A DNA stretch of 64,000 nucleotides from Pseudomonas sp. B33.4 (GCF_034555375.1 NZ_CP140706.1:1-64000), one strand, 5' to 3'. Positions 1 to 10,718 are shown, numbered from the stretch's first letter. Program-made: numbers and translations. Notes: generated by a model from the letters alone, not told the origin.

Positions 1-1988
1 CGGTTGGCCCGCACATTGGCGTCGTCGGCATTGACCATTACCGCGTCAAAGAACGCATCCACCGGCTCACGCAATGCCGCCAGGCGTGCCAGCGATTCGT
101 TGTACTGACGCGCCGCAGCCATCGGCTGTACGGCCTGATCCGCTTGCTGGATCGCCGAGTACAGCGAGAACTCGTTGGCGTTGTCGAAGTACTTGGCTTG
201 GACTTCGGTCGGTACCGCGCCTTCGAGTTTGCTCAACAGGTTCGATACACGCTTGTTTACCGCCGCCAGCGCTGCCGCTTCCGGCAGTTTGCGGAAGGCT
301 TGCACCGCTTGCACACGTTGGTCGAAGTCCAGCGCCGAACCCGGCTTCAGGGCACGCACCGACAGGTAAGTGGCGACTTCAACGCCTTCGTCTTCGTAAC
401 GTGCACGCAGACGGTCGAAGATGAATTCCAGCACGGACTCGTTGAGGCCGGCAGCCTTGACCTTGGCACCGAACGCGGCCACGGCGAAAGCCACGGCGTC
501 GTTGAGGTCGAGGTCGAGTTTCTTCTCGATGAGGATACGCAGCACACCGAGTGCCGCGCGGCGCAGGGCATACGGGTCTTTGCTGCCGGTTGGCAGCATG
601 CCGATACCGAAGATACCGACCAGGGTGTCGAGCTTGTCAGCGATCGCGACGGCCGCGCCGGTCAGGGTCGCCGGCAGTTCTGCACCGGCACCGCGCGGCA
701 TGTACTGCTCGTTCAGCGCCAGCGCGACGTCTTCCGGCTCGCCGTCATTGAGGGCGTAGTAGTAACCGGCGACACCTTGCATCTCCGGGAACTCGCCGAC
801 CATTTCGGTGGCCAGGTCGCACTTTGACAGCAGGCCAGCGCGAGCAGCCCACGAAGCGTTGCCGCCAATGCGTGCGGCGATGTACGCAGCCAGTTTCGAT
901 ACGCGCTCGGCCTTGTCGTAGACGCTGCCGAGTTTTTCCTGGAACACCACGTTCTTCAGGCGATCGTTGAAGGCTTCGAGTTTCTGCTTCTTGTCTTGCT
1001 TGAAGAAGAACTCGGCGTCGGTCAGACGTGGACGAACCACTTTCTCGTTACCGGCGATGATCTGCTGCGGATCTTTGCTTTCGATGTTGGCCACAGTGAT
1101 GAAGCGTGGCAGCAACTTGCCGTCGGCATCCAGCAGGCAGAAGTACTTCTGGTTGTCCTGCATGGTGGTGATCAGCGCTTCTTGCGGCACGTCGAGGAAG
1201 CGTTCCTCGAACGAGCACACCAGCGGCACCGGCCATTCAACTAGCGCGGTCACTTCGTCGAGCAGTGCCGGCGGAACGATTGCCGTGCCTTCCTGACGGG
1301 TGGCCAGCTCTTCGGTACGCTTGCTGATGATCTCGCGACGCTCGTTGGCGTCGGCCAGCACGTAAGCGGCACGCAGGTCGGCGAGGTAGCTCGACGGCGA
1401 ACTGATGCGCACGCTTTGCGGGTGATGGAAACGGTGACCACGGGAGTCACGGCCAGCCTTCTGCGCGAGGATGGTGCAATCGATGACCTGGTCACCGAGC
1501 AGCATTACCAGCCACTGGGTCGGACGCACGAACTCTTCCTTGCGTGCACCCCAACGCATGCGTTTCGGGATTGGCAGGTCGTTCAGCGAGTCTTCGACGA
1601 TGGTCGGCAACAGGCTCGCGGTCGGCTTGCCGGCGATGCTCTGGCTGTAACGCAGTTTCGGGCCGCTCTGATCGATTTCGCTCAGATCGACGCCGCACTT
1701 CTTGGCGAAGCCCAGAGCTGCCTGCGTCGGGTTGCCGTCAGCGTCGAACGCCGCCTGACGTGGCGGGCCGTCGAGGTTGATGCTGCGATCCGGCTGCTGG
1801 GTCGCCAGTGCGGTGATCAGCACAGCCAGACGGCGCGGCGCGGCGTAGACGGTTTTGGTTTCGTAGCTCAGGCCAGCGGCTTGCAGGCCTTTGTCGATAC
1901 CGGCAAGGAACGCTTCAGCCAAAGTGTTGAGGGCTTTCGGTGGCAGTTCTTCGGTGCCCAGTTCAACCAGAAAATCTTGCGCACTCAT
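1..1988 (-). CDS. glyS: Glycine--tRNA ligase beta subunit, 3' end outside window
   Basis: Beta subunit of the alpha2beta2 bacterial glycyl-tRNA synthetase, which charges tRNA-Gly in the cytoplasm. The reading begins [20 protein letters not shown], the conserved GlyS N-terminus, and stays open to base 1. About 662 codons are visible against roughly 684 in the family, so only some 20 C-terminal residues are missing. The start overlaps the stop of glyQ in an ATGA arrangement, showing translational coupling of the two subunits. Next to glyQ and tag it marks the usual Pseudomonas dnaA-proximal region. Confidence 0.97.
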   Translation of the reverse strand, partial: MSAQDFLVELGTEELPPKALNTLAEAFLAGIDKGLQAAGLSYETKTVYAAPRRLAVLITALATQQPDRSINLDGPPRQAAFDADGNPTQAALGFAKKCGVDLSEIDQSGPKLRYSQSIAGKPTASLLPTIVEDSLNDLPIPKRMRWGARKEEFVRPTQWLVMLLGDQVIDCTILAQKAGRDSRGHRFHHPQSVRISSPSSYLADLRAAYVLADANERREIISKRTEELATRQEGTAIVPPALLDEVTALVEWPVPLVCSFEERFLDVPQEALITTMQDNQKYFCLLDADGKLLPRFITVANIESKDPQQIIAGNEKVVRPRLTDAEFFFKQDKKQKLEAFNDRLKNVVFQEKLGSVYDKAERVSKLAAYIAARIGGNASWAARAGLLSKCDLATEMVGEFPEMQGVAGYYYALNDGEPEDVALALNEQYMPRGAGAELPATLTGAAVAIADKLDTLVGIFGIGMLPTGSKDPYALRRAALGVLRILIEKKLDLDLNDAVAFAVAAFGAKVKAAGLNESVLEFIFDRLRARYEDEGVEVATYLSVRALKPGSALDFDQRVQAVQAFRKLPEAAALAAVNKRVSNLLSKLEGAVPTEVQAKYFDNANEFSLYSAIQQADQAVQPMAAARQYNESLARLAALREPVDAFFDAVMVNADDANVRAN

Positions 1989-2938
1989 TGTGCTGCCTCC
2001 AGCTTGGCCAGTACTTCGTCACGCAGATCCGGGGTCGCCATCGGGAAGCCCAGCTTGGCGCGTGCCAGCAGGTAGGCTTGCGCAACAGAACGCGCCAGGG
2101 TGCGTACGCGCAGAATGTATTGCTGACGCGCGGTCACCGAGATTGCCCGGCGCGCATCCAGCAGGTTGAAGGTGTGCGACGCCTTCAACACCATTTCGTA
2201 GCTTGGCAACGGCAGCGGCTGGTCGAGTTCGATCAGGCGCTTGGCTTCGCTTTCATAGAAGTCGAACAGTTCGAACAGCTTGTCGACGTTGGCGTGCTCG
2301 AAGTTGTAAGTGGACTGCTCCACTTCATTCTGATGGAACACGTCGCCGTAGGTGACTTTGCCCATCGGACCGTCAGCCCAGACCAGGTCGTAGACCGAGT
2401 CCACGCCTTGCAGGTACATGGCCAGACGTTCAAGACCGTAAGTGATCTCGCCGGTCACCGGGTAGCACTCGATGCCGCCCGCCTGCTGGAAGTACGTGAA
2501 CTGAGTCACTTCCATGCCGTTCAGCCAGACTTCCCAGCCCAGACCCCAGGCGCCGAGGGTCGGCGATTCCCAGTTGTCTTCGACGAAGCGGATGTCGTGG
2601 ACCAGCGGGTCCAGGCCGACATGCTTGAGCGAGCCCAGGTACAGTTCCTGGAAGTTGTCCGGGTTCGGCTTCAGGACCACCTGGAACTGGTAGTAGTGCT
2701 GCAGACGGTTCGGGTTTTCGCCGTAACGGCCGTCAGTCGGACGGCGGCTTGGCTGCACGTAAGCGGCGTTCCAGGTTTCCGGGCCGATGGCACGGAGGAA
2801 GGTCGCGGTGTGGAAAGTGCCGGCGCCTACTTCCATATCGTAGGGCTGAAGTACCACACAACCTTGCTCGGCCCAGTATTGCTGGAGCGCGAGGATCAAG
2901 TCTTGGAAGGTACGCACGGCTGGCGTAGGCTGGCTCAC
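1985..2938 (-). CDS. glyQ: Glycine--tRNA ligase alpha subunit
   Basis: Catalytic alpha subunit of glycyl-tRNA synthetase. The frame extends upstream to 3070, but the conserved start is [20 protein letters not shown], reached from a GTG at 2936-2938 preceded by AGGTGA. That gives 317 residues, the normal family length, whereas the longer reading would run into tag on the other strand. Typical GlyQ segments such as [17 protein letters not shown] and [19 protein letters not shown] are intact. The stop overlaps the start of glyS by four bases (one operon). It is divergent from tag, with 81 bp between starts. Confidence 0.97.
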   Translation of the reverse strand: MSQPTPAVRTFQDLILALQQYWAEQGCVVLQPYDMEVGAGTFHTATFLRAIGPETWNAAYVQPSRRPTDGRYGENPNRLQHYYQFQVVLKPNPDNFQELYLGSLKHVGLDPLVHDIRFVEDNWESPTLGAWGLGWEVWLNGMEVTQFTYFQQAGGIECYPVTGEITYGLERLAMYLQGVDSVYDLVWADGPMGKVTYGDVFHQNEVEQSTYNFEHANVDKLFELFDFYESEAKRLIELDQPLPLPSYEMVLKASHTFNLLDARRAISVTARQQYILRVRTLARSVAQAYLLARAKLGFPMATPDLRDEVLAKLEAAQ

Positions 2939-3019
2939 GAAATTCACCTGTTTCTTGGGCTGCGATTTAAAGAGCGGGAGTATACCCGATTCATTGCTGC
3001 GCACGCCCCCTGGAGCCTT

Positions 3020-3577
3020 ATGCCACGCTGCTTTTGGTGTACCGAAGATCCGCTGTACATGGCTTATCACGACCAGGAGTGGGGCACGCCGCTACGCGAT
3101 GCGCAGGGTTTGTTCGAGTTGCTTTTGCTCGAAGGGTTCCAGGCGGGGCTTTCCTGGATCACCGTGCTGCGCAAGCGCGAGCGTTATCGCGAGGTGCTGT
3201 TCGGCTTCGACGTGCAGCGTGTGGCGCAAATGAGCGACGCCGAAATCGACGAATTGATGCTCGATCCGGGGATCATCCGCAACCGCCTCAAACTCAACGC
3301 CGCCCGGCGTAATGCCCAGGCCTGGCTGGCGCTGGAGGATCCGGTAGCGTTCCTATGGTCGTTCGTTAACGACCAACCGATCATCAATCATTTCAAGGAT
3401 CGCAGCGAAGTCCCGGCGATCACTCCCGAAGCGCTGGCGATGAGCAAAGGCCTGAAAAAGGCCGGGTTCACGTTCGTCGGCCCGACCATTTGCTACGCAC
3501 TGATGCAGGCCTCGGGGATGGTCATGGACCACACCCAGGACTGCGACCGCTACGCGCAGCTCGCCAACGGCGGTTAG
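3020..3577 (+). CDS. tag: DNA-3-methyladenine glycosylase I
   Basis: Base-excision repair enzyme that removes 3-methyladenine from alkylated DNA. The start is ATG at 3020 ([21 protein letters not shown]), giving 185 residues as in other Tag proteins. The N-terminal Cys and the C-terminal HTQDC supply the cysteine/histidine zinc-snap ligands of the family, and the HhH-like core ([20 protein letters not shown]) is intact. The frame is open upstream through glyQ, but only this part matches a family. Position next to glyQ is conserved in Pseudomonas. Confidence 0.96.
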   Translation: MPRCFWCTEDPLYMAYHDQEWGTPLRDAQGLFELLLLEGFQAGLSWITVLRKRERYREVLFGFDVQRVAQMSDAEIDELMLDPGIIRNRLKLNAARRNAQAWLALEDPVAFLWSFVNDQPIINHFKDRSEVPAITPEALAMSKGLKKAGFTFVGPTICYALMQASGMVMDHTQDCDRYAQLANGG

Positions 3578-3617
3578 AATGGCCGCCTCGCGCACCGCAC
3601 AAGATCAGGAGTGACCT

Positions 3618-4505
3618 GTGGAAAAGTTTAAAGGCGCCTTGCTGGTAGGCGCTCTGCGGCTGTTTGCCCTGCTGCCATGGCGGGCCGTGCAGGCCGTGGG
3701 TTCGGCGATCGGCTGGATCATGTGGAAAACCCCCAACCGCTCCCGCGACGTGGTGCGGATCAACCTCGCCAAATGTTTTCCACAGATGGATGCGGCCGAA
3801 CGTGAACGTCTGGTCGGCCAAAGCCTGAAAGACATCGGCAAGTCGCTGACCGAAAGCGCCTGCGCGTGGATCTGGCCGGCGCAGCGTTCGATCGATCTGG
3901 TGCGCGAAGTCGAAGGCCTCGACGTGCTGAAAGAAGCATTGGCCTCGGGCAAAGGCGTGGTCGGCATCACCAGCCACCTCGGCAACTGGGAAGTGCTCAA
4001 CCACTTCTATTGCAGCCAGTGCAAACCGATCATTTTCTACCGCCCGCCGAAGCTCAAAGCTGTGGACGAATTGCTGCGCAAACAGCGCGTGCAACTGGGC
4101 AACAAAGTCGCCGCGTCGACCAAAGAAGGCATCCTTAGCGTCATCAAGGAAGTGCGCAAAGGTGGTGCAGTGGGCATTCCCGCTGACCCGGAACCGGCCG
4201 AATCCGCCGGGATCTTTGTGCCGTTCTTCGCCACGCAAGCGCTGACCAGCAAATTCGTGCCGAACATGTTGGCCGGTGGCAAAGCCGTCGGCGTATTCCT
4301 GCATGCGCTGCGCCTGCCCGACGGTTCCGGCTACAAAGTCATCCTCGAAGCTGCGCCCGAAGCCATGTACAGCACGGATACTGCCGAATCCTGCGCTGCC
4401 ATGAGTAAGGTGGTCGAGCGCTACGTCGCTGCGTATCCGAGCCAGTACATGTGGAGCATGAAGCGCTTCAAGAAGCGTCCGCCGGGCGAAGAGCGTTGGT
4501 ACTGA
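3618..4505 (+). CDS. Lipid A late acyltransferase (HtrB/LpxL family)
   Basis: Inner-membrane acyltransferase that adds a secondary acyl chain to lipid A, 295 residues. It starts at a GTG (3618) with a good AGGAG seven bases upstream. A hydrophobic N-terminus anchors the enzyme. The HxxxxE catalytic signature is H120-E125 (SHLGNWE). The arginine-containing PNRSRDVVRINL region and the GIPADPEPAESAGIFVPFF substrate-site segment are typical. P. aeruginosa has a homologue in the same place. It lies 40 bp after tag and may be cotranscribed with it. Acyl specificity cannot be read from the sequence. Confidence 0.92.
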   Translation: MEKFKGALLVGALRLFALLPWRAVQAVGSAIGWIMWKTPNRSRDVVRINLAKCFPQMDAAERERLVGQSLKDIGKSLTESACAWIWPAQRSIDLVREVEGLDVLKEALASGKGVVGITSHLGNWEVLNHFYCSQCKPIIFYRPPKLKAVDELLRKQRVQLGNKVAASTKEGILSVIKEVRKGGAVGIPADPEPAESAGIFVPFFATQALTSKFVPNMLAGGKAVGVFLHALRLPDGSGYKVILEAAPEAMYSTDTAESCAAMSKVVERYVAAYPSQYMWSMKRFKKRPPGEERWY

Positions 4506-4521
4506 GCTGATTGGCATGATC

Positions 4522-4553
4522 TGTGGATAATCTCTCTGGCGAGGTTATCCACA
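4522..4553. promoter_or_regulatory. Inverted pair of perfect DnaA boxes
   Basis: TGTGGATAA at 4522-4530 and TTATCCACA at 4545-4553 are two exact high-affinity DnaA boxes in inverted orientation with a 14-base spacer. They fill the gap between the lipid A acyltransferase stop and the PilZ gene. They could bind DnaA as a pair or fold as a 9-bp stem. There is no T-run, so a terminator role is unlikely. Confidence 0.7.
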
Positions 4554-4578
4554 ACCGTTCATCAAAGGGCGCAACAAG

Positions 4579-4818
4579 ATGTCCGAACACCGCAAATCCT
4601 TCCGCATCAAGATCACCCACGACAGCTTTGGCGAATGCCTCGGACAGACGCGCAACCTGTCGCCTACCGGGGTGTTTGTGCAGCATCCGGTTTTGGCTTC
4701 TTTGCCCAAAGGCGCAGTGGTTTACGGTCAGGTGCAGGGTTTACCCACAGGCGCGCCGCAGGTGCGGATGGAAGTGGTGACGGTAGATGCCGACGGTATC
4801 GGTCTTCGCTACCTTTGA
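4579..4818 (+). CDS. PilZ domain protein
   Basis: Single-domain PilZ protein of 79 residues, a family that binds cyclic di-GMP. The RxxxR motif is present (R5 and R9 in HRKSFRIK), as is NxSxxG (NLSPTGVFV), so c-di-GMP binding is plausible. It is shorter than typical YcgR-type proteins and has no partner domain, so it probably works by binding another protein. The P. aeruginosa locus has a PilZ gene in the same position. It ends one base before the convergent TPR gene. Confidence 0.88.
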   Translation: MSEHRKSFRIKITHDSFGECLGQTRNLSPTGVFVQHPVLASLPKGAVVYGQVQGLPTGAPQVRMEVVTVDADGIGLRYL

Positions 4819-4819
4819 C

Positions 4820-5134
4820 TTATTGCGCCTGACGATCGAGCTTCTTCAGAAACACTGCCATTTCCTTCTCGGCCTGCTTGTCGCCATGGGCGCGGGCGGC
4901 TTCCAGACCTTGTTCCCACGCCTGACGTGCGGCGGCGCTATCACCCAGCGCCAGATGCGCCTTGCCCAACAGTTTCCATGCCGCCGAATATTTCGGATCA
5001 AAACCGACACAGCGCTGGAAATGCTCGGCTGCCTTGGCGTTTTCGCCCAGATCCAGATAGCCCTTGCCCAGGCCGAAGCGCAGCAAGGAGTTATCCACAC
5101 CCTTGGCGAGCATTTTTTCCAGGGATTCGAGCAT
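4820..5134 (-). CDS. Tetratricopeptide repeat protein
   Basis: Protein of 104 residues built almost entirely of TPR-like helices. LLRFGLGKGYLDLGENAKAAEHFQRC and AAWKLLGKAHLALGDSAAARQAWEQG show the TPR pattern of small and aromatic residues. There is no signal peptide or catalytic motif. It probably acts as a cytoplasmic scaffold, but the partner is unknown. A conserved small gene is found at this place in Pseudomonas. A DnaA box (TTATCCACA, 5091-5099) lies inside its 5' coding region. Confidence 0.85.
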   Translation of the reverse strand: MLESLEKMLAKGVDNSLLRFGLGKGYLDLGENAKAAEHFQRCVGFDPKYSAAWKLLGKAHLALGDSAAARQAWEQGLEAARAHGDKQAEKEMAVFLKKLDRQAQ

Positions 5135-5179
5135 CGGTGGAGTCCTTTTCGGCTGTGTCAGGGAAGATGTGTGGCGCCG

Positions 5180-5274
5180 CCATCGCTGGCAAGCCAGATC
5201 CCACAGTGAGCTCTGGAGTACATCACATTTGTGAACAACCCAAAAACCTGTGGGAGCTGGCTTGTCAGCGATGG
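5180..5274. repeat. REP-like inverted repeat pair (GTGGGAGCTGGC type)
   Basis: Arms at 5180-5206 and 5249-5274 are near-complements of the CTGTGGGAGCTGGCTTG type that recurs at 32252-32332 and in part at 38553-38643. It sits downstream of trkA and upstream of the TPR gene. It is a typical Pseudomonas intergenic palindrome pair and may affect mRNA 3' ends. Confidence 0.75.
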
Positions 5275-5301
5275 GCCATAACGGACGCAGAAGAATCCGG
5301 A

Positions 5302-6678
5302 TCAGAAGAAGCTCAACCCCACATGAAACAGCTTCTCCACATCGCGAATATGCTTTTTATCCACAAGGAACAGAATCACGTGGTCGCCCGCTTCGATCAC
5401 CGTGTCATCGTGGGCGATGATCACTTGTTCATTGCGGATCACCGCACCAATCGTGGTGCCCGGCGGCAGGCCGATTTTCTCGATGGGCTTGCCGATGACC
5501 TTGCTCGACTTCGCATCACCGTGGGCAATTGCCTCGATCGCCTCCGCCGCACCGCGACGCAATGAGTGCACGCTGACGATATCGCCACGGCGCACGTGGG
5601 CCAGCAGCGTGCCGATGGTCGCCAGTTGCGGGCTGATGGCGATGTCGATGTCGCCGCCCTGAATCAGGTCGACGTAGGCCGGGTTGTTGATGATCGTCAT
5701 GACCTTCTTCGCCCCCAGCCGTTTCGCCAGCAGCGACGACATGATGTTGGCTTCGTCATCGTTGGTCAGCGCGAGGAAAATGTCGGCGTCGGCGATGTTT
5801 TCTTCCAGCAGCAAATCGCGGTCGGAGGCGCTACCCTGCAACACCACGGTGCTGTCGAGGGTGTCGGAGAGGTAGCGGCAGCGTGCCGGGCTCATCTCGA
5901 TGATCTTCACCTGATAACGGCTTTCGATGGCCTCGGCCAGACGCTCGCCAATCTGCCCGCCGCCAGCGATGACGATGCGTTTGTAGGTTTCGTCGAGACG
6001 GCGCATTTCGCTCATCACTGCGCGAATATTCTCACGGGCGGCGATGAAGAAGACTTCGTCATCGGCCTCGATCACCGTGTCGCCCTGGGGCAGGATTGGC
6101 CGGTCGCGACGGAAAATCGCTGCCACGCGGGTTTCGACATTCGGCATGTGCTCGCGTAACTGACGCAATTGCTGACCCACCAGCGGCCCGCCGTAATAGG
6201 CACGCACCGCCACCAGTTGCGCCGCACCTTCGGCGAAGTCGATCACCTGCAAGGCGCCCGGATGCTGGATCAGGCGCTTGATGTAGTTGGTCACCACTTG
6301 CTCGGGGCTGATCAGCACGTCAACCGGAATCGCTTCATTCTGGAACAGCTGTTCCTCGCGATGGAGGTAGGACGCTTCGCGGACCCGGGCGATCTTGGTC
6401 GGGGTGTGGAACAGCGTGTGGGCGACCTGACAGGCGACCATGTTGGTTTCGTCGCTGTTGGTTACCGCGACCAGCATGTCGGCGTCGTCGGCACCGGCCT
6501 GACGCAGCACCGACGGCAGCGAGCCACGGCCCTGCACGGTGCGGATGTCGAGGCGATCGCCGAGGTCGCGCAGGCGCTCGCCGTCGGTGTCGACCACCGT
6601 GATGTCGTTGGCCTCGCTGGCCAAATGCTCGGCCAGCGAGCCGCCAACCTGTCCCGCACCGAGGATGATGATTTTCAT
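5302..6678 (-). CDS. trkA: Trk system potassium uptake regulator TrkA
   Basis: Peripheral NAD-binding subunit that gates the Trk K+ channel, 458 residues as expected. Two RCK/KTN halves are visible: an N-terminal Rossmann motif ([16 protein letters not shown]) and a second one near residue 240 ([17 protein letters not shown]). Each is followed by a RCK_C domain, the second ending [15 protein letters not shown]. It follows rsmB by 22 bp on the same strand, and rsmB-trkA adjacency is conserved in gammaproteobacteria. A DnaA box lies in its 3' part (5357-5365). Confidence 0.97.
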   Translation of the reverse strand: MKIIILGAGQVGGSLAEHLASEANDITVVDTDGERLRDLGDRLDIRTVQGRGSLPSVLRQAGADDADMLVAVTNSDETNMVACQVAHTLFHTPTKIARVREASYLHREEQLFQNEAIPVDVLISPEQVVTNYIKRLIQHPGALQVIDFAEGAAQLVAVRAYYGGPLVGQQLRQLREHMPNVETRVAAIFRRDRPILPQGDTVIEADDEVFFIAARENIRAVMSEMRRLDETYKRIVIAGGGQIGERLAEAIESRYQVKIIEMSPARCRYLSDTLDSTVVLQGSASDRDLLLEENIADADIFLALTNDDEANIMSSLLAKRLGAKKVMTIINNPAYVDLIQGGDIDIAISPQLATIGTLLAHVRRGDIVSVHSLRRGAAEAIEAIAHGDAKSSKVIGKPIEKIGLPPGTTIGAVIRNEQVIIAHDDTVIEAGDHVILFLVDKKHIRDVEKLFHVGLSFF

Positions 6679-6700
6679 CCAGTCACTCCATTGAATCCGT

Positions 6701-8011
6701 TTAGCCGCGCGCGGCAGCGATCTTGATCAGCTTGGCGTAGTAGAACCCGTCATGCCCACCTTGCTGGGCCAGCAATTGGCGACCATGGGGCTGTTTGATC
6801 CCGGCCGTGGTGGCCAGATCCAGTTCGCGGGCACCCGGGGTGCGCTCAAGGAACGCGGCAATGACGTCGGTGTTCTCGGTCGGCAGCGTCGAGCAGGTGG
6901 CGTACAGCAGGATGCCGCCGACTTCGAGGGTTTTCCACATGGCGTCGAGCAACTCGCCTTGCAGTTGCGCAAGGGCGACGATGTCGTCCGGCTGACGGGT
7001 CAGCTTGATGTCCGGATGGCGACGGATCACGCCGGTAGCCGAACATGGCGCGTCGAGCAGGATGCGCTGGAACGGTTTGCCGTCCCACCACTTCTCGATA
7101 TCGCGACCGTCGGCGGCGATCAGTTCGGCGTTTAGACCCAGACGCTCAAGGTTCTCCTTAACGCGCACCAGACGCTTGGCTTCCAGATCCACCGCCACCA
7201 CGCCGGCCAGCGCCGGTTCGGCTTCGAGGATGTGGCAAGTCTTGCCGCCCGGTGCGCAGCAGGCGTCGAGCACGCGTTGGCCCGGTGCCAGATCGAGCAG
7301 GTCGGCGGCCAGCTGCGCGGCCTCGTCCTGCACGCTGATCCAGCCCTCGGCGAAGCCTGGCAGGCTGCGCACGTCGGCGGCGGCTTCGAGGACGATGCCG
7401 TCGCGACTGTAAACACACGGCGTAGCGGCAATGCCGGCCTCAGTCAGCAAGCCGAGGTAGGCGTCGCGGCTGTGATGGCGGCGGTTGACCCGCAGGATCA
7501 TCGGCGGATGCGCGTTGTTCGCTTCGCAGATCGCTTCCCACTGTTCTGGCCAGAACGCTTTCAGGGACTTTTGCAGCCAGCGCGGGTGAGCGGTGCGCAC
7601 CACCGGATCACGTTCCAGTTCGGCGAAAATCGTCTCGCTTTCGCGCTGCGCGTTGCGCAACACGGCGTTGAGCAGGCCCTTGGCCCACGGCTTTTTCAGC
7701 TTGTCGGCGCAACCCACTGTTTCGCCGATGGCGGCGTGGGCCGGGACGCGGGTGTAGAGCAATTGGTAGAGACCGACCAGCAGCAACGCTTCGACATCGG
7801 CGTCGGCAGCCTTGAACGGTTTCTGCAGCAGTTTCTCCGCCAGTGCCGACAAGCGTGGCTGCCAGCGCGCGGTGCCGAACGCCAGATCCTGAGTGAAGCC
7901 GCGATCGCGATCCTCGACCTTGTCCAGTTGCGTCGGCAGGGAGCTGTTCAGCGAGGCTTTGCCGCTGAGGACGGCGGCGAGTGCCTTGGCGGCGGCCAGA
8001 CGCGGATTCAT
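6701..8011 (-). CDS. rsmB: 16S rRNA m5C967 methyltransferase RsmB
   Basis: SAM-dependent enzyme that methylates C967 of 16S rRNA (also called Sun/Fmu), 436 residues from ATG at 8011 ([11 protein letters not shown]). An N-terminal NusB-like RNA-binding domain (about 1-140) precedes the RsmB/Nol1 catalytic domain with the SAM motif [17 protein letters not shown] and two catalytic cysteines in DAPCSATG and YATCST. The longer open frame upstream overlaps fmt and has no family match. The chosen start overlaps the fmt stop by four bases, so translation is coupled. Confidence 0.96.
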   Translation of the reverse strand: MNPRLAAAKALAAVLSGKASLNSSLPTQLDKVEDRDRGFTQDLAFGTARWQPRLSALAEKLLQKPFKAADADVEALLLVGLYQLLYTRVPAHAAIGETVGCADKLKKPWAKGLLNAVLRNAQRESETIFAELERDPVVRTAHPRWLQKSLKAFWPEQWEAICEANNAHPPMILRVNRRHHSRDAYLGLLTEAGIAATPCVYSRDGIVLEAAADVRSLPGFAEGWISVQDEAAQLAADLLDLAPGQRVLDACCAPGGKTCHILEAEPALAGVVAVDLEAKRLVRVKENLERLGLNAELIAADGRDIEKWWDGKPFQRILLDAPCSATGVIRRHPDIKLTRQPDDIVALAQLQGELLDAMWKTLEVGGILLYATCSTLPTENTDVIAAFLERTPGARELDLATTAGIKQPHGRQLLAQQGGHDGFYYAKLIKIAAARG

Positions 8012-8967
8012 TGCGCGTCCACCGCTGCTCCGAGCACGGTGCCGACAGCGAATTTCTCGCGACGGCTGTTGAACAGATCGCTGAAGTTCAGCGCCTTGCC
8101 ACCGGGCAATTGCAGGCGAGTCAGGTACAGCGCTTGTTCGCCGCACGCGACGATCAGGCCGTCCTTGCTGGCGCTGAGGATTTCACCCGGCGCGCCTTTA
8201 CCGTCGGCGAGTGTTGTCGCCAGCACTTTCAGTGCTTCACCGTTGAGGGTGCTGTGGGTGACCGGCCATGGGTTGAAGGCGCGCACCAAGCGTTCCAGCT
8301 CAACCGCCGGGCGGCTCCAGTCAATGCGTGCTTCGTCTTTGTTCAGTTTGTGCGCGTAAGTGGCGAGCTCATCGTTCTGCACTTCGCCTTCCAGCGTGCC
8401 GGCAGCCAGACCGGCGATCGCTTGCACTACGGCCGGTGGGCCCATTTCGGCGAGGCGGTCGTGCAGGCTGCCACCGGTGTCTTCGCCGGTGATCGGGGTG
8501 ACGACCTTGAGCAACATCGGCCCGGTGTCGAGGCCGGCTTCCATGCGCATCACCGTGACGCCGCTCTCGGCATCACCGTGTTCGACGGCGCGCTGGATCG
8601 GCGCCGCACCGCGCCAGCGTGGCAGCAAGGATGCGTGACTGTTGATGCAACCCAGACGCGGAATATCCAGCACGACCTGCGGCAGAATCAAACCGTAGGC
8701 GACCACCACCAGCAAGTCTGGTTTCAGCGCGGCCAGTTCAGCCTGAGCCTCAGTGTTGCGCAATGTCGGCGGCTGCAACACCTGGATATTATTTTCCAGC
8801 GCCAACTGTTTAACCGGGCTCGGCATCAGTTTTTGCCCGCGACCGGCCGGACGATCCGGTTGGGTGTAAACCGCAACGATCTCGTAAGGGCTGTTCAGCA
8901 GGGCCTTGAGGTGTTCGGCGGCGAATTCCGGGGTGCCGGCAAAAACGATGCGCAGTGGCTCAGTCAT
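8008..8967 (-). CDS. fmt: Methionyl-tRNA formyltransferase
   Basis: Transfers a formyl group from 10-formyl-THF to initiator Met-tRNA, 319 residues. The N-terminal formyltransferase fold begins [20 protein letters not shown]. The catalytic region holds [20 protein letters not shown] with the conserved N-H pair, followed by a C-terminal OB-fold tRNA-binding domain (about 205-310). It lies between def and rsmB, the standard def-fmt-rsmB order, but a terminator-like hairpin separates it from def. Confidence 0.97.
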   Translation of the reverse strand: MTEPLRIVFAGTPEFAAEHLKALLNSPYEIVAVYTQPDRPAGRGQKLMPSPVKQLALENNIQVLQPPTLRNTEAQAELAALKPDLLVVVAYGLILPQVVLDIPRLGCINSHASLLPRWRGAAPIQRAVEHGDAESGVTVMRMEAGLDTGPMLLKVVTPITGEDTGGSLHDRLAEMGPPAVVQAIAGLAAGTLEGEVQNDELATYAHKLNKDEARIDWSRPAVELERLVRAFNPWPVTHSTLNGEALKVLATTLADGKGAPGEILSASKDGLIVACGEQALYLTRLQLPGGKALNFSDLFNSRREKFAVGTVLGAAVDAQ

Positions 8968-8981
8968 GAAGGGCGTCTCTT

Positions 8982-9013
8982 GAAAAGAAAAAGGCTTGCC
9001 GCAGCAAGCCTTT
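8982..9013 (-). terminator. Rho-independent terminator after def, before fmt
   Basis: Read on the minus strand, a perfect 10-bp stem (8990-8999 with 9004-9013, loop of four) is followed by a T-rich tract. It falls in the 58-bp gap between def and fmt and so should attenuate read-through from def into fmt-rsmB-trkA. Confidence 0.8.
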
Positions 9014-9025
9014 GAAGGAGGGGCA

Positions 9026-9532
9026 TCAAGCGTTCTGGCGGTGCTGCTTTTCCAGTTTCTTCTTGATCCGGTCGCGTTTGAGCGTGGACAGGTAATCGAC
9101 GAACAATTTGCCGTTGAGGTGGTCGCATTCGTGCTGGATGCACACGGCGAGCAGGCCTTCGGCGATCAGCTCATAGGGCTTGCCGTCGCGGTCCAGCGCC
9201 TTGATTTTGACCTTTTGCGGGCGATCGACGTTTTCGTAGAAACCCGGTACCGAGAGGCAGCCTTCCTGGTATTGGTCCATTTCTTCGGTCAGCGATTCGA
9301 ACTCGGGGTTGATGAACACCCGCGGCTCGGTGCGGTCTTCGGAAAGGTCCATCACGACGATACGTTTGTGCACGTTGACCTGGGTCGCGGCAAGGCCGAT
9401 GCCCGGCGCTTCATACATTGTTTCAAACATGTCATCGACCAACTGACGCACTTCGTCGTCCACTACAGCCACAGGCTTGGCGATAGTGCGCAGACGCGGG
9501 TCCGGGAATTCGAGGATGTTTAAAATGGCCAT
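9026..9532 (-). CDS. def: Peptide deformylase
   Basis: Fe(II)-dependent hydrolase that removes N-formyl from nascent proteins. The start is ATG at 9532 ([18 protein letters not shown]), giving 168 residues, the normal size; the longer frame to 9643 adds an unconserved stretch. All three signatures are present: [16 protein letters not shown] and the HExxH-type HECDH metal site. It is divergent from the LysM gene. The following hairpin suggests def expression is partly uncoupled from fmt. Confidence 0.97.
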   Translation of the reverse strand: MAILNILEFPDPRLRTIAKPVAVVDDEVRQLVDDMFETMYEAPGIGLAATQVNVHKRIVVMDLSEDRTEPRVFINPEFESLTEEMDQYQEGCLSVPGFYENVDRPQKVKIKALDRDGKPYELIAEGLLAVCIQHECDHLNGKLFVDYLSTLKRDRIKKKLEKQHRQNA

Positions 9533-9692
9533 AGGCTTTGATTGCTGCACACGTTGAGTAAAGTCGGGCGATGGCCTGGCAGGTCCGAAGATGCAGGCTA
9601 CCGTTGTGAAGCGTAGCTTGTGCATTTTGCACAAGCGAGCCACGGGGGCTCTGACGTTTCACGCGAATGCACATGATAAAGGGATTCACTGC

Positions 9693-10718
9693 ATGAGGAA
9701 AACACTACTCGCCCTGCTGCTGTTGGCTTCGGCCGGCGTGGCGCAAGGGCAAGTGCAACTCAGGGATGGTTTTCCACAGCAATACACGGTGGTTTCGGGG
9801 GACACGCTCTGGGACATTTCCGGCAAATACCTGCGCGAGCCCTGGCAGTGGCCACAACTGTGGGGGGCCAATCCGCAGATCGAAAACCCCAACCTGATCT
9901 ATCCCGGCGACACGCTGACGCTCAGCTATGTCGACGGCCAACCGCGTCTGACGCTCAATCGTGGCGAGTCGCGCGGCACCATCAAGCTCTCGCCGCGTAT
10001 TCGCACCAGCCCGGTGGCCGAAGCGATTCCGAGCATTCCGCTGAAATCGATCAACAGTTTTCTGCTGAGCAACCGTATCGTCGACAAGGTCGAAGATTTC
10101 GACAAGGCGCCGTATATCGTCGCCGGCGATGCCGAGCGCGTGCTCAGCGGCACCGGTGACCGTATCTTCGCGCGCGGCCATTTCGATCCGGATCAGCCGG
10201 TCTACGGCATTTTCCGTCAGGGCAAGGTCTACACCGATCCGCAGACCAAGGAGTTCCTCGGGATCAACGCCGACGACATCGGCGGCGGTGAAATCGTCGC
10301 CACCGAAGGCGACGTCGCCACCCTCGCCCTGCAACGCACCACCCAGGAAGTGCGCCTCGGCGACCGCCTGTTCAGCGGCGAAGAGCGCTCGATCAACTCG
10401 ACTTTCATGCCCAGCGCACCTACCACCAGTATCAACGGCGTGATCATCGATGTTCCACGCGGCGTCACCCAGATCGGCGTGATGGACGTGGTCACCCTGA
10501 ACAAAGGCAAGCGCGACGGACTGGCCGAAGGCAACGTGCTGGTGGTGATGAAAACCGGGGAAACCGTGCGCGACCGTGTCACCGGTCAACCGCTGAAGAT
10601 CCCCGACGAACGCGCCGGGTTGCTGATGGTGTTCCGTACCTACGACAAACTCAGCTACGGCCTCGTTCTCAACGCTTCACGCTCGCTGGCGGTGCTCGAC
10701 AAGGTGCGAAATCCGTAA
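9693..10718 (+). CDS. LysM peptidoglycan-binding protein
   Basis: Exported 341-residue protein. ATG at 9693 begins a signal peptide (MRKTLLALLLLASAGVAQG). A LysM domain follows directly (YTVVSGDTLWDISGKYLREP ... NLIYPGDTLTL), then about 270 residues without a catalytic motif that I recognise. It probably binds peptidoglycan in the periplasm. It is conserved upstream of dprA in Pseudomonas. The frame is open from 9591, but the earlier part overlaps the def upstream region and lacks a signal sequence. Confidence 0.92.
   Translation: MRKTLLALLLLASAGVAQGQVQLRDGFPQQYTVVSGDTLWDISGKYLREPWQWPQLWGANPQIENPNLIYPGDTLTLSYVDGQPRLTLNRGESRGTIKLSPRIRTSPVAEAIPSIPLKSINSFLLSNRIVDKVEDFDKAPYIVAGDAERVLSGTGDRIFARGHFDPDQPVYGIFRQGKVYTDPQTKEFLGINADDIGGGEIVATEGDVATLALQRTTQEVRLGDRLFSGEERSINSTFMPSAPTTSINGVIIDVPRGVTQIGVMDVVTLNKGKRDGLAEGNVLVVMKTGETVRDRVTGQPLKIPDERAGLLMVFRTYDKLSYGLVLNASRSLAVLDKVRNP

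Noticed and set aside
1940..3577. A 545-codon plus-strand frame that includes tag
   Set aside because: The first 360 codons are antisense to glyQ. Only the last 185 match a family, so the gene starts at 3020.
1..4500. The replication origin itself
   Set aside because: No dnaA, rpmH or dense DnaA-box cluster with AT-rich unwinding element is in the window. The boxes only suggest proximity.
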